64,000 bases of DNA from Dyadobacter sp. CY343. GTDB lineage: Bacteria > Bacteroidota > Bacteroidia > Cytophagales > Spirosomataceae. Shown here in pieces: positions 8,653 through 15,805 of this stretch. A model generated the notes under the pieces. It was not told where the DNA came from. It ran no database searches and saw nothing but the letters and a program-made list of their open reading frames with translations. Location: the NCBI RefSeq assembly GCF_021390335.1, contig NZ_JAJUXK010000004.1:1240001-1304000 (forward strand), given 5' to 3'. Made by a program: the position numbers and the translations under genes. Position 1 is the first letter of the stretch. Each line of letters opens with the position of its first letter.

Positions 8653-9912
8653 TCAATTATATCGCTCCGGATCGTAAAGTTTGATGTCAATGGCCGTAGC
8701 GGTGCGATCTGCTAATTCCGCCACCACTTTCCCGGTTGCCGGACCCAGGCTGATACCCATCATGCCGTGCCCCCCTGCAACGATCAGGTTTTTCAATTTC
8801 TTGCTATAACCCAGATAAGGCAGACCATCGGGCGAGCACGGGCGGAAACCATACCAGATATTTTCTTTGGCTGGAATAGCCACATTCAGTTCGGGGTAAT
8901 ATTGCGGGATTGCATTCACGATCCCCTCTACCCGGTTCATATTGATCTTGTCATTTACCGCTGCTAGTTCCATGGTGCCGCCAAAACGAACTTTTCCATT
9001 CATCGGCGTCACCGCCACGCGTGCTTCTATCAATAAGGCAGGATGGACGATCGGGTGATCGGTATTAGGCTCCATGAAGGAATATCCCTTGCCCGGCATC
9101 ACCGGGATAGAAAGTCCGGCCAGCTTGGCAAGCTGAGGCAGCCAGGTACCGCCGGTCATGATCACCAAGTCACTTTCGTATTTGCCCTGTGTCGTATTGA
9201 CTGATTTCACCTCACCGCTTGAGATCTCGTAACCAGTCACTTCTGCATTGGTTACGACGGTAGCGCCTTTTTCCTTGATATTCTTTAATAGCTGGTTAAA
9301 CAATGCAGTCGGGTACAAATGCGCGTCGCAATGGTAATGTACCGCCCCGGCTACGTCCAGTTTGATATCAGGTTCAATGGCCTGCACCTGCTCTTTGGAG
9401 AGCATTTCCACGTCCAGTCCCAGCTTCTGTGCGTCTTTTCCTACATGGATTTCTTCCTCCCCCGCTTTTGCAGATTTATAAAGCATGAGAATACCCTTCT
9501 TTTCCAGACCAAAATTTAGTCCTTCTTCATTGGCAATATCCTCATACAACTGTTTGCTGAGCAAGTGATAATCTCTCAAAAAAGGCGCGGCACGTTCTAC
9601 ATTGGCCGGAGAGGCGGCTTTCATAAATTTCAATCCCCAGGATATCAGTGAAAAATCCAGGGAAGGCTTTACGTAAAAAGGGCTGCGGCTGTCGAACATC
9701 CATTTAATCCCCTTCGCCACCATTCCGGGCGCAGCAAGCGGAATAAAGTGGCTGGGAACGATCATCCCCGCATTTCCTTGCGAGCAATTATCGCTCAGAT
9801 CGCCTTTGTCGAGCACCGTCACTTTCCATCCGCTTTTCAGCAAATAGTAAGCCGAAGCCAACCCCATAATTCCCCCGCCAATGATGGTGACGGTTCCTTT
9901 GGTTGTTGTCAT
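8653..9912 (-). CDS. FAD-dependent D-hydroxyproline / D-amino acid dehydrogenase (DadA-like)
   Basis: The 419-residue protein starts with the dinucleotide-binding motif VTIIGGGIMGLASAYYL (GGGxxG near residues 12-17) and the DadA-like CSQGNAGMIVPSH, and ends with the FAD-binding block FRPCSPDGLPYLG, then VAGGHGMMGISLGPATGK. DAO-family dehydrogenases oxidise D-amino acids and pass electrons to the respiratory chain. In this setting the expected reaction is cis-4-hydroxy-D-proline to delta1-pyrroline-4-hydroxy-2-carboxylate, because hydroxyproline epimerase, semialdehyde dehydrogenase and DapA-like deaminase genes lie directly upstream on the same strand. By sequence alone, D-alanine or D-proline dehydrogenase would be possible; context decides. 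The start chosen gives the Rossmann motif near the N-terminus as usual. Confidence 0.9.
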   Translation of the reverse strand: MTTTKGTVTIIGGGIMGLASAYYLLKSGWKVTVLDKGDLSDNCSQGNAGMIVPSHFIPLAAPGMVAKGIKWMFDSRSPFYVKPSLDFSLISWGLKFMKAASPANVERAAPFLRDYHLLSKQLYEDIANEEGLNFGLEKKGILMLYKSAKAGEEEIHVGKDAQKLGLDVEMLSKEQVQAIEPDIKLDVAGAVHYHCDAHLYPTALFNQLLKNIKEKGATVVTNAEVTGYEISSGEVKSVNTTQGKYESDLVIMTGGTWLPQLAKLAGLSIPVMPGKGYSFMEPNTDHPIVHPALLIEARVAVTPMNGKVRFGGTMELAAVNDKINMNRVEGIVNAIPQYYPELNVAIPAKENIWYGFRPCSPDGLPYLGYSKKLKNLIVAGGHGMMGISLGPATGKVVAELADRTATAIDIKLYDPERYN

Positions 9913-9913
9913 T

Positions 9914-10023
9914 TGCTATTAGCTGTTAGCGATTAGCTCTTAGCTTTTGGTTTATAAATTAATAATTTGTTTAACTGAACCCGAGACAAATAGCTAACAG
10001 CTAACGGCCAAAAGCTAACAGCT
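9914..10023. repeat. TTAGCTNTTAGC-type repeat, two inverted arms
   Basis: One arm (9914-9951) is built of TTAGC/ATTAGC words; the opposite arm (9990-10023) has the complementary TAGCTAACAGCTAAC words. They can pair across about 40 bp of AT-rich sequence. The element fills almost the whole gap between the dehydrogenase start and the epimerase stop. The same family recurs at 11041-11176 and 37731-37828. Confidence 0.8.
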
Positions 10024-10025
10024 CC

Positions 10026-11027
10026 TCAAATAACCTGAAACCCATACGCGTACGGGTCTTCCTCGTCGTCGATGAAAATGTTATTGTAGCCTGTTACTAC
10101 GGCCCAGCCTTCTATGCCTGGGATAATGGCGGGCTTGTCTCCTATTGTCACTTCGTCCTCGACGGTACCTGTAAATTTGGAGCCGATGATGCTTTCGTGA
10201 ATGAATTTGTCACCCTTTTTGAGTTTGCCTTGCGCGTGCCACTGGGCCATTCTGGCGGAGGTACCTGTGCCGCAGGGCGAGCGGTCGATTGCTTTGTCTC
10301 CGTAAAAAACGGCGTTTCTGGCAGTTGATGTCGCATCAATCACTGCACCTGCCCACAATATGTGGCTCAGACCGTTGATATGCTCATTTTCCGGGTGAAC
10401 AAACTTGTACTGCTCGTTCAGTCGCTTGCGCAAAACACGCGACCAGCTGATCAGTTGATCGGCGGTGTAGTTTTCCAAACCTTTGAAATTTTCCTGCGGA
10501 TCGATAATTCCGTAGAAATTACCTCCATAGGAAACATCAATGGTCAAAGTACCCAGGTCAGGGCATTCGACGGTGAGATTCTCAGCTGCTAAAAACGATT
10601 TGATATTGACTAGTTTGACAGAAGTTACCCGCTTGCCTTCCTGCTTGTATTCAACCAAAACCAATCCGGCTGGCGTTTCCAGACGAAGTTTGCCTGGCAC
10701 TTTGGGGGTTACCAAACCTTCCTGGATTGCGATAGTCACTGTCCCGATTGTGCCATGACCGCACATGGGCAGGCAGCCGCTCGTCTCGATATAGAGTACG
10801 CCAATGTCATTAGCAGGATCAACCGGCGGGTACAGAATGCTCCCGCTCATCATGTCATGACCGCGCGGCTCAAACATCAGTCCCTTCCGGATCCAGTCAA
10901 ATTCCTTCAAAAAATGAAGCCTGCGCTCCATCATGCTGTTCCCATTCAGCAAAGGTCCGCCCCCAGCGACCACCCGAACCGGGTTCCCGCAAGTGTGGGC
11001 ATCGATACAGAAAAAAGTCTTACGCAT
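10026..11027 (-). CDS. 4-hydroxyproline epimerase (proline racemase family)
   Basis: This 333-residue enzyme interconverts trans-4-hydroxy-L-proline and cis-4-hydroxy-D-proline, the first step of hydroxyproline catabolism. The start at 11027 (MRKTFFCIDAHTCGNPVRVV) is chosen because the open frame further upstream to 11102 runs into an intergenic repeat and encodes nothing family-like. The two catalytic cysteines are visible in the family blocks LPMCGHGTIG and DRSPCGTGTSA, so both acid/base residues are intact. The family also contains proline racemase and trans-3-hydroxyproline dehydratase (Thr replaces the second Cys there), which the second Cys rules out. Its neighbours, a D-hydroxyproline-type dehydrogenase downstream and a KGSA dehydrogenase upstream, support hydroxyproline rather than proline as substrate. 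Confidence 0.92.
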   Translation of the reverse strand: MRKTFFCIDAHTCGNPVRVVAGGGPLLNGNSMMERRLHFLKEFDWIRKGLMFEPRGHDMMSGSILYPPVDPANDIGVLYIETSGCLPMCGHGTIGTVTIAIQEGLVTPKVPGKLRLETPAGLVLVEYKQEGKRVTSVKLVNIKSFLAAENLTVECPDLGTLTIDVSYGGNFYGIIDPQENFKGLENYTADQLISWSRVLRKRLNEQYKFVHPENEHINGLSHILWAGAVIDATSTARNAVFYGDKAIDRSPCGTGTSARMAQWHAQGKLKKGDKFIHESIIGSKFTGTVEDEVTIGDKPAIIPGIEGWAVVTGYNNIFIDDEEDPYAYGFQVI

Positions 11028-11040
11028 TGGTTGTAGCTTG

Positions 11041-11176
11041 CTTTTAGCTATTAGCTGTTGGCTATTAGCAATTATATATTGTCCTGAAAAATCGGCTATC
11101 ACCGCAAAAAAACCATCCTCCCTTTCCTCCCTTCCTCCATCCTCCCAAAAGCTAATAGCTAAAGGCTAACAGCTAA
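11041..11176. repeat. TTAGCTNTTAGC-type repeat, two inverted arms
   Basis: This is the same family as 9914-10023. The arms are 11041-11068 (TTTTAGCTATTAGCTG type) and 11147-11176 (AAAAGCTAATAGCTAAAGGC type), separated by about 78 bp. The second arm reaches into the aldehyde dehydrogenase gene: its TAG stop (11173-11175) is part of the repeat word, so the element seems to have landed at, or evolved into, the very end of that gene. Confidence 0.8.
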
Positions 11177-12654
11177 TCACCAACAGCTCCATTAACCACT
11201 TCATTATTTACCGATCTCCAAATTCCCAGCGGGTTCGCGTTTTTTAGTTCTTCCGGTAAAAATTCGTCGGGCCAGTTCTGAAAACTGAGCGGACGGGTGA
11301 AGCGTTTGATTGCGTCGGAGCCTACTGAGGTGTATTGACTATTGCTGGAAGACGGGAATGGTCCGCCGTGGTGCATGGATTTGCACACTTCCACGCCGGT
11401 CGGGAAGTTATTGAAAATGATCCTTCCGCATTTGTTCTGGATCAATGCCACCAACTCGGCATTTGCTCCCAGATCTCCCGCCGTAGCTAGTAGCGTAGCG
11501 GTTAATTGTCCGTGCAACTTTTCAGTTACTGCGAACATTTCATCAGCAGATTTGCATTTTACAATCAATGCAAACGGACCGAAAACCTCAGTCTGTAAAT
11601 CTTCATTGATCAGAAAATCAACCCCGGAAACGGTAGCAACCGTAGCAGCACCTTGTCCTTCTGCGGCCTCAGCAGTGGCTACTGAAAGTACCGTCACACC
11701 CGACAAACCGATCACCTTTTCGCGATTGGTCTGGTAGCCTTTTGCAATACCTGCATTCAGCATGGGCGCGGGCAGTGCTTTTGCTATTTCTTCATTTAAT
11801 GCATTTTCAAATTCCTCCAAAGCGGAACTTTCCACGCCTATTACCAGCCCGGGATTGGTACAAAACTGTCCCACGCCAAGTGTCAGCGAGCCTGCATATT
11901 GCTTAGCCAGCTCAGCAGCGGCTGTTTCTATTTTTTCTGGTAAAAGAAAAACCGGATTGATACTGCCCATTTCTGCGAAAACCGGAATAGGCTCAGGTCG
12001 CTTACTGGCAATATCCACCAAAGCTAATCCAGCGCGATTTGAACCTGTAAAACCAACTGCTTTGATCACCGGGTGACTTACCAGCGCCTGGGCTTCTTCA
12101 TTGGTTTCACAGAAAATGTGCGAGAATGTACCCTTTGGAAATCCGCTTTTCTCCACACCCCGACTGATCGCGTCGGCCATGAGTTGAGACGTTTTTGGAT
12201 GTCCGGGATGCGCTTTCACTACGACCGGGCAGCCTGCCGCGATCGCGCTGGCAGTATCTCCGCCGGCGGTTGAGAATGCAAAAGGAAAATTGCTTGCGCC
12301 AAAAACGGCCACCGGGCCCAATGCAACATTGGTTTTGCGGATATCCGGTTTCGGCGGCGTTCTGTCGGGATTGGCTGTATCAATACTTGCGTCGAAACTG
12401 TACCCTTTTTCAACTGCATCCGCATAGCTTCTCCATTGAAAAATGGTCCGCCCCTTTTCACCGGTAAGCCGGGCTTCGGGCAGGTTGGATTCTGCGCGGG
12501 CAGTGTCGATCAGCTCCGGCCCCAGGGCTTCGATCTCATCGGCGATGGTCCGCATCAAAGCGACGCGGCTTTGAATTGAAGATGTATTTATGGTGACAAA
12601 AGCTTCGTGGGCATTTTGCAAAGTGCTTTCTAATTTCTCCTTAAATATGCTCAT
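11173..12654 (-). CDS. 2,5-dioxovalerate (2-oxoglutarate semialdehyde) dehydrogenase
   Basis: This 493-residue NAD(P)+-dependent aldehyde dehydrogenase oxidises 2-oxoglutarate semialdehyde to 2-oxoglutarate, the last step of hydroxyproline breakdown. The catalytic cysteine is in LGVGQFCTNPGLV (around residue 265) and the general-base glutamate in VFAEMGSINP. The cofactor region has the KGSADH-type FGASNFPFAFSTAGGDTASA and VVVKAHPGHP. The C-terminal HHGGPFPSSSNSQYTSVG is characteristic of the group. D-glucarate and L-arabinose pathways use similar enzymes, but the flanking hydroxyproline epimerase and DapA-like deaminase point to the hydroxyproline route. The last codons overlap an intergenic repeat. 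The gap upstream (12655-12889) holds an array of stem-loops, so separate mRNA processing or a separate promoter is possible. Confidence 0.92.
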   Translation of the reverse strand: MSIFKEKLESTLQNAHEAFVTINTSSIQSRVALMRTIADEIEALGPELIDTARAESNLPEARLTGEKGRTIFQWRSYADAVEKGYSFDASIDTANPDRTPPKPDIRKTNVALGPVAVFGASNFPFAFSTAGGDTASAIAAGCPVVVKAHPGHPKTSQLMADAISRGVEKSGFPKGTFSHIFCETNEEAQALVSHPVIKAVGFTGSNRAGLALVDIASKRPEPIPVFAEMGSINPVFLLPEKIETAAAELAKQYAGSLTLGVGQFCTNPGLVIGVESSALEEFENALNEEIAKALPAPMLNAGIAKGYQTNREKVIGLSGVTVLSVATAEAAEGQGAATVATVSGVDFLINEDLQTEVFGPFALIVKCKSADEMFAVTEKLHGQLTATLLATAGDLGANAELVALIQNKCGRIIFNNFPTGVEVCKSMHHGGPFPSSSNSQYTSVGSDAIKRFTRPLSFQNWPDEFLPEELKNANPLGIWRSVNNEVVNGAVGD

Positions 12655-12692
12655 AATTTCATGTTAATGATGCGGGACATTGTGCATCAGGT

Positions 12693-12851
12693 GACTCCTC
12701 CGGAGTCTCAATTTACTATAAATACTGTACATTCTAGAAACAGGGGGCCGCGCTGCGGCCGGTTGAACAATACACGTTGTCAAGTCGCTCCGGAGGAGCT
12801 TTTTGTTTCTAGAAACCCGTTTCAAGTTAGATATCAGGCTCCAGAGGAGCC
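12693..12851. repeat. Array of four tight stem-loops with 3-nt loops plus TTTCTAGAAA palindromes
   Basis: Four short palindromes lie in the gap between two minus-strand genes: GACTCC-TCC-GGAGTC (12693-12707), GGCCGC-GCT-GCGGCC (12746-12760), GCTCC-GGA-GGAGC (12787-12799) and GGCTCC-AGA-GGAGCC (12837-12851). All have 5-6 bp arms and three-base loops. Two copies of TTCTAGAAAC-type palindrome (12732-12741, 12805-12816) lie between them. The compact, GC-rich, repeated design looks like a mobile intergenic element of the REP/MITE kind; no transposase is present. Confidence 0.75.
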
Positions 12852-12889
12852 ACCTAACATCGATGAACATGCAACCCCTAACATCCCGA

Positions 12890-13828
12890 CTACGCCAAAT
12901 ACGACTCTGTAGTCAGGTTTAGGTAATCCGGCAATACAGGTTGCGTTTCGATGGCTTTATCGATGATTGCAAGTACCCTTTCTCTCTCGGCACCTTTCAA
13001 TGCCAGACGCGGAGCGCGCACATATTCCGACCCGATACCGGCTCTTTCGGCAGCGAGTTTAATATTTTGTACCAGTTTTGGATGAATATCCAGTTCCAAA
13101 AGTGGCAGGTACCAGCGGTAGATCGCCAGTGCTTCCTTATAATATCCTGCTTTTACCAGATTAAAAATCGCTACGGTTTCTTTTGGAAACGCATCAACCA
13201 ATCCACCCACAACGCCGTCAGCACCAAGCATAACCTCTTCCATGATCAGCGTATCCACGCCACAGAAAATGCGGAAACGGTCGCCGAAACGGTTGAACAG
13301 ACGCGTAACATTGCTAACATCCCTGGTCGATTCTTTGATCGCAACTATATTAGGTACTTTGGCCAGTTCTTCGAACATCGCAAGCGTTACTTCGATCTTG
13401 TAGTCCACCGGATTGTTATAAACCATCATCGGCAAGCTCGTACTCTGCGCAATTGTCGTGAAGTAGGCAACAGTTTCGTCATCATCTGCCTTATACCGCA
13501 TCGGAGGCAATACCATCAATCCGTCTGCACCTACCGTTTCTGCTTCTTTGGCAAAGCTAACTGCTTCTGCTGTTGACTGTTCCGCAATACAAAGCACGAT
13601 CGGCATTCCGTCCGGAGCTACTTTCTTGGCATATTTCACCAGTTCCATTTTCTCTGCTCTGGTCAGCGTGCTGGCTTCACCCAGCGAGCCCGACACGATC
13701 ACTCCGTGTATGCCCGCTTCTACCTGAGCTTCCAGGTTTTTACCAAAAAGTTCGAAATCAATTGTGTCATCTGCTTTGAATGGAGTTACCAGCGCAGGAA
13801 AAATGCCATACCAGGATTCTTTGTTCAT
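12890..13828 (-). CDS. DapA-family lyase, probable pyrroline-4-hydroxy-2-carboxylate deaminase
   Basis: This 312-residue TIM barrel belongs to the DHDPS/NAL class I aldolase superfamily. Residues seen are GSLGEASTLT (substrate carboxylate loop, normally G-T-G-E), the catalytic tyrosine in MVYNNPVDY, and the Schiff-base lysine in VAIKESTRD. In hydroxyproline catabolism a DapA-type enzyme removes ammonia and water from delta1-pyrroline-4-hydroxy-2-carboxylate to give 2-oxoglutarate semialdehyde; the next gene downstream encodes the dehydrogenase that consumes that product. A true lysine-pathway DapA is less likely because of the neighbours and the GSLGE variant. It is the first gene of the minus-strand cluster, and a TACCTTTG -7 box lies 40 bp upstream. 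Confidence 0.87.
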   Translation of the reverse strand: MNKESWYGIFPALVTPFKADDTIDFELFGKNLEAQVEAGIHGVIVSGSLGEASTLTRAEKMELVKYAKKVAPDGMPIVLCIAEQSTAEAVSFAKEAETVGADGLMVLPPMRYKADDDETVAYFTTIAQSTSLPMMVYNNPVDYKIEVTLAMFEELAKVPNIVAIKESTRDVSNVTRLFNRFGDRFRIFCGVDTLIMEEVMLGADGVVGGLVDAFPKETVAIFNLVKAGYYKEALAIYRWYLPLLELDIHPKLVQNIKLAAERAGIGSEYVRAPRLALKGAERERVLAIIDKAIETQPVLPDYLNLTTESYLA

Positions 13829-13867
13829 ATCGTTAATCAGGTTGAAATTCGAAGGATGAATTTATTT

Positions 13868-13875
13868 CAAAGGTA
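13868..13875 (-). promoter_or_regulatory. Candidate -7 box (TACCTTTG) for the hydroxyproline cluster
   Basis: There is an exact match on the minus strand to the Bacteroidetes TAnnTTTG box, about 40 bp before the DapA-like gene. No good TTG was seen at the -33 position, so strength is uncertain; an activator may be needed. The 296-bp gap 13829-14124 also separates this cluster from the divergent oxidoreductase gene and otherwise shows no RNA gene or repeat. Confidence 0.45.
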
Positions 13876-14124
13876 AAGGAATGCCACGACCCGGCTTTCG
13901 CATCTTTTAATCAATTATTTACCAATTTTAACTTAGAATATCAACAGACGCTGCATTTATAATTAATCCAACACCTACTCGGGATTTTCCTGCATTCCGA
14001 ACCGAGCTCGGGCGAAAACAGATTTTAATACTTATTTTTGGCACAGAAAGCAGGTATACGTTGTTGACCTGATGTACTATTTCTATATTCCTTCTTACCC
14101 GAAGACTTAACATTATCATTTACT

Positions 14125-15216
14125 ATGTCATCTTTTGAAAACAAGAGCTCTATCCGCGTACTCGTTGTCGGTTGCGGTAATATGGGCGCCTCGCATGCAT
14201 TTGCTTATCAGCTGCTGGACGGATTCGAGATCTGCGGTATTGTTTCAACCGGAAAAAGCAAAGAAGTATTAAATGAAAAACTGGGCGGCGGTTACAGCCT
14301 GTTCAGCGATTATGATGCAGCACTTGCGGAAACAAAACCGGACGCTGTTTGTATCTCCACTTACCCTGATACCCACGAAGATTTTGCGATCAAGGCTTTG
14401 AATGCCGGCGCGCACGTATTTATTGAAAAACCACTTGCAGATAGCGTAGAAGGTGCTAAGCGGGTTGTGGAAGCTGCGAAGGCTGCCGGCAAAAAAGTAG
14501 TAGTAGGTTATATTCTCCGCGTTCACCCGTCGTGGGAACGCTTTGTCGCAGAAGCGCAAAACCTGGGCAAACCGCTGGTAATGCGTATGAACCTGAACCA
14601 GCAGAGCCACGGCTATATGTGGGGCGTCCATCGTAACCTGATGAAAAGCCTGAGCCCGATCGTGGATTGCGGCGTACATTATATAGATGTAATGTGCCAG
14701 ATGACGCGCTCGACGCCGCTTCGCGTGAATGCGATCGGGGCGAGAATGACGGAAGATATTCCTGCCGGAAACTACAACTATGGCCAGCTACAGATCTGGT
14801 TTGAAGATGGTTCGGTAGGCTGGTACGAAGCTGGCTGGGGACCGATGATCAGTGAAACTGCATTCTTTGTAAAAGATGTGATCGGGCCGAAAGGATCTGC
14901 TTCAATCGTTGCCAAAGACGCGGGTGGAAGTGGGAAATCGTCTTCGGTGGAAGCGCATACCAAAACCGAATCGATCCGCATTCACCATGCCGAGCTGAAT
15001 GATAAGGATGAATTTGCAAGAGAAGATACCTGGATCAACCTGGAAGACGAGCCGGATCACCAGGAGCTTTGCAACCGCGAGCAGCGTTATTTCCTGAAAG
15101 CGATCACGGAAAACCTGGATCTGACAGACCATCTGGAAGACGCTGTAAGAAGTCTGCAGATTGCTTTTGCCTGTGACGAATCGGTACGGACGGGCCGGAC
15201 CGTAGACCTTGTGTAA
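14125..15216 (+). CDS. Gfo/Idh/MocA family NAD(P)-dependent oxidoreductase
   Basis: This 363-residue protein has an N-terminal Rossmann fold (VLVVGCGNMGASHAFAYQ, GxGxxG near residues 16-21), the family catalytic-lysine motif EKP in HVFIEKPLADS (near residue 100), and the C-terminal alpha/beta domain with DCGVHYIDVMCQM, where the His is the usual catalytic partner of EKP. Such enzymes oxidise or reduce sugars, inositols or related polyols. It is transcribed divergently from the hydroxyproline cluster and upstream of a SusCD locus, but a strong terminator separates it from SusC. A sugar-related role alongside the SusCD system is possible; the substrate cannot be read from sequence. Confidence 0.9.
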   Translation: MSSFENKSSIRVLVVGCGNMGASHAFAYQLLDGFEICGIVSTGKSKEVLNEKLGGGYSLFSDYDAALAETKPDAVCISTYPDTHEDFAIKALNAGAHVFIEKPLADSVEGAKRVVEAAKAAGKKVVVGYILRVHPSWERFVAEAQNLGKPLVMRMNLNQQSHGYMWGVHRNLMKSLSPIVDCGVHYIDVMCQMTRSTPLRVNAIGARMTEDIPAGNYNYGQLQIWFEDGSVGWYEAGWGPMISETAFFVKDVIGPKGSASIVAKDAGGSGKSSSVEAHTKTESIRIHHAELNDKDEFAREDTWINLEDEPDHQELCNREQRYFLKAITENLDLTDHLEDAVRSLQIAFACDESVRTGRTVDLV

Positions 15217-15284
15217 AAAATATCCTGCTGATTCTGCATTTCGGGATTAATACTTTTTTAGCAGAAACTGACTTAAAATAAATC

Positions 15285-15324
15285 AAAAGGCCACTTTGCT
15301 TAATACAAGCGAAGTGGCCTTTTT
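15285..15324 (+). terminator. Intrinsic terminator after the oxidoreductase
   Basis: The stem AAAAGGCCACTT (15285-15296) pairs with AAGTGGCCTTTT (15312-15323), and T residues follow. It is symmetric enough to work on either strand. Confidence 0.88.
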
Positions 15325-15389
15325 AGTAGTTAGAGGTTACATAACTTATTGAATTCAAGCATAGTTACAAAAGTTTTAAGCTAAAATTA

Positions 15390-15403
15390 TGCAAACGTTT
15401 GCA
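15390..15403. promoter_or_regulatory. LacI/GalR-type operator candidate, TGCAAACGTTTGCA
   Basis: This is a perfect 14-bp palindrome with central CG and AAACG/CGTTT half-sites, the usual form of LacI-family operators. It sits alone in the AT-rich 589-bp gap (15217-15805) ahead of the SusC gene and about 400 bp upstream of its start. No LacI gene is in the window. The rest of this gap contains the terminator above, a possible gene remnant (15497-15700) and no RNA gene that I can see. Confidence 0.5.
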
Positions 15404-15496
15404 CAAATATTTATGTTTTAAAAGCCCGTTTTCTAGGAAGTTTATTGCTAAATATTATAATATTGCAACGCATTTTTAAGACTTTATAAAAATACC

Positions 15497-15700
15497 CTAC
15501 TGGCACCACAATTTCACAGGACGATCAAGCGGAAGATTTTTAATATCCCCATCGTTCATCACCTTCGGTAAAAATTGAGTACCAATGCCCGTATCACAAT
15601 AACATATTTGAACGCGGCAGTCAAGAAGATCTAAACAGATTAAATGAAGAACCACGAAAACCTTTCCCGAAAAAAAATGTAATAAATTAAATATTTGATA
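15497..15700 (-). pseudogene. Possible C-terminal gene remnant in the SusC upstream region
   Basis: An open minus-strand frame of 67 codons with no start codon near its beginning ends in a TAG at 15497-15499. Its last third (DTGIGTQFLPKVMND, then GDIKNLPLDRPVKLW) reads like real protein in composition, while the first part is Leu/Phe-rich and could be chance in AT-rich DNA. I do not recognise the family. It may be the tail of a gene lost from upstream of SusC, or it may be noise. Confidence 0.2.
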
Positions 15701-15805
15701 TAATTATAATCTCACCGTAAACTTCAACCTAACCAGTCAACTATGATTAAAGAATAATGCAAACTACGACCAATCACTTATGAGAAACGTTTAACTAACC
15801 TTTAA

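Noticed and set aside
12890..13828. Lysine-pathway DapA
   Set aside because: The substrate loop is GSLGE rather than G-T-G-E and the gene heads a hydroxyproline cluster, so the deaminase role fits better.
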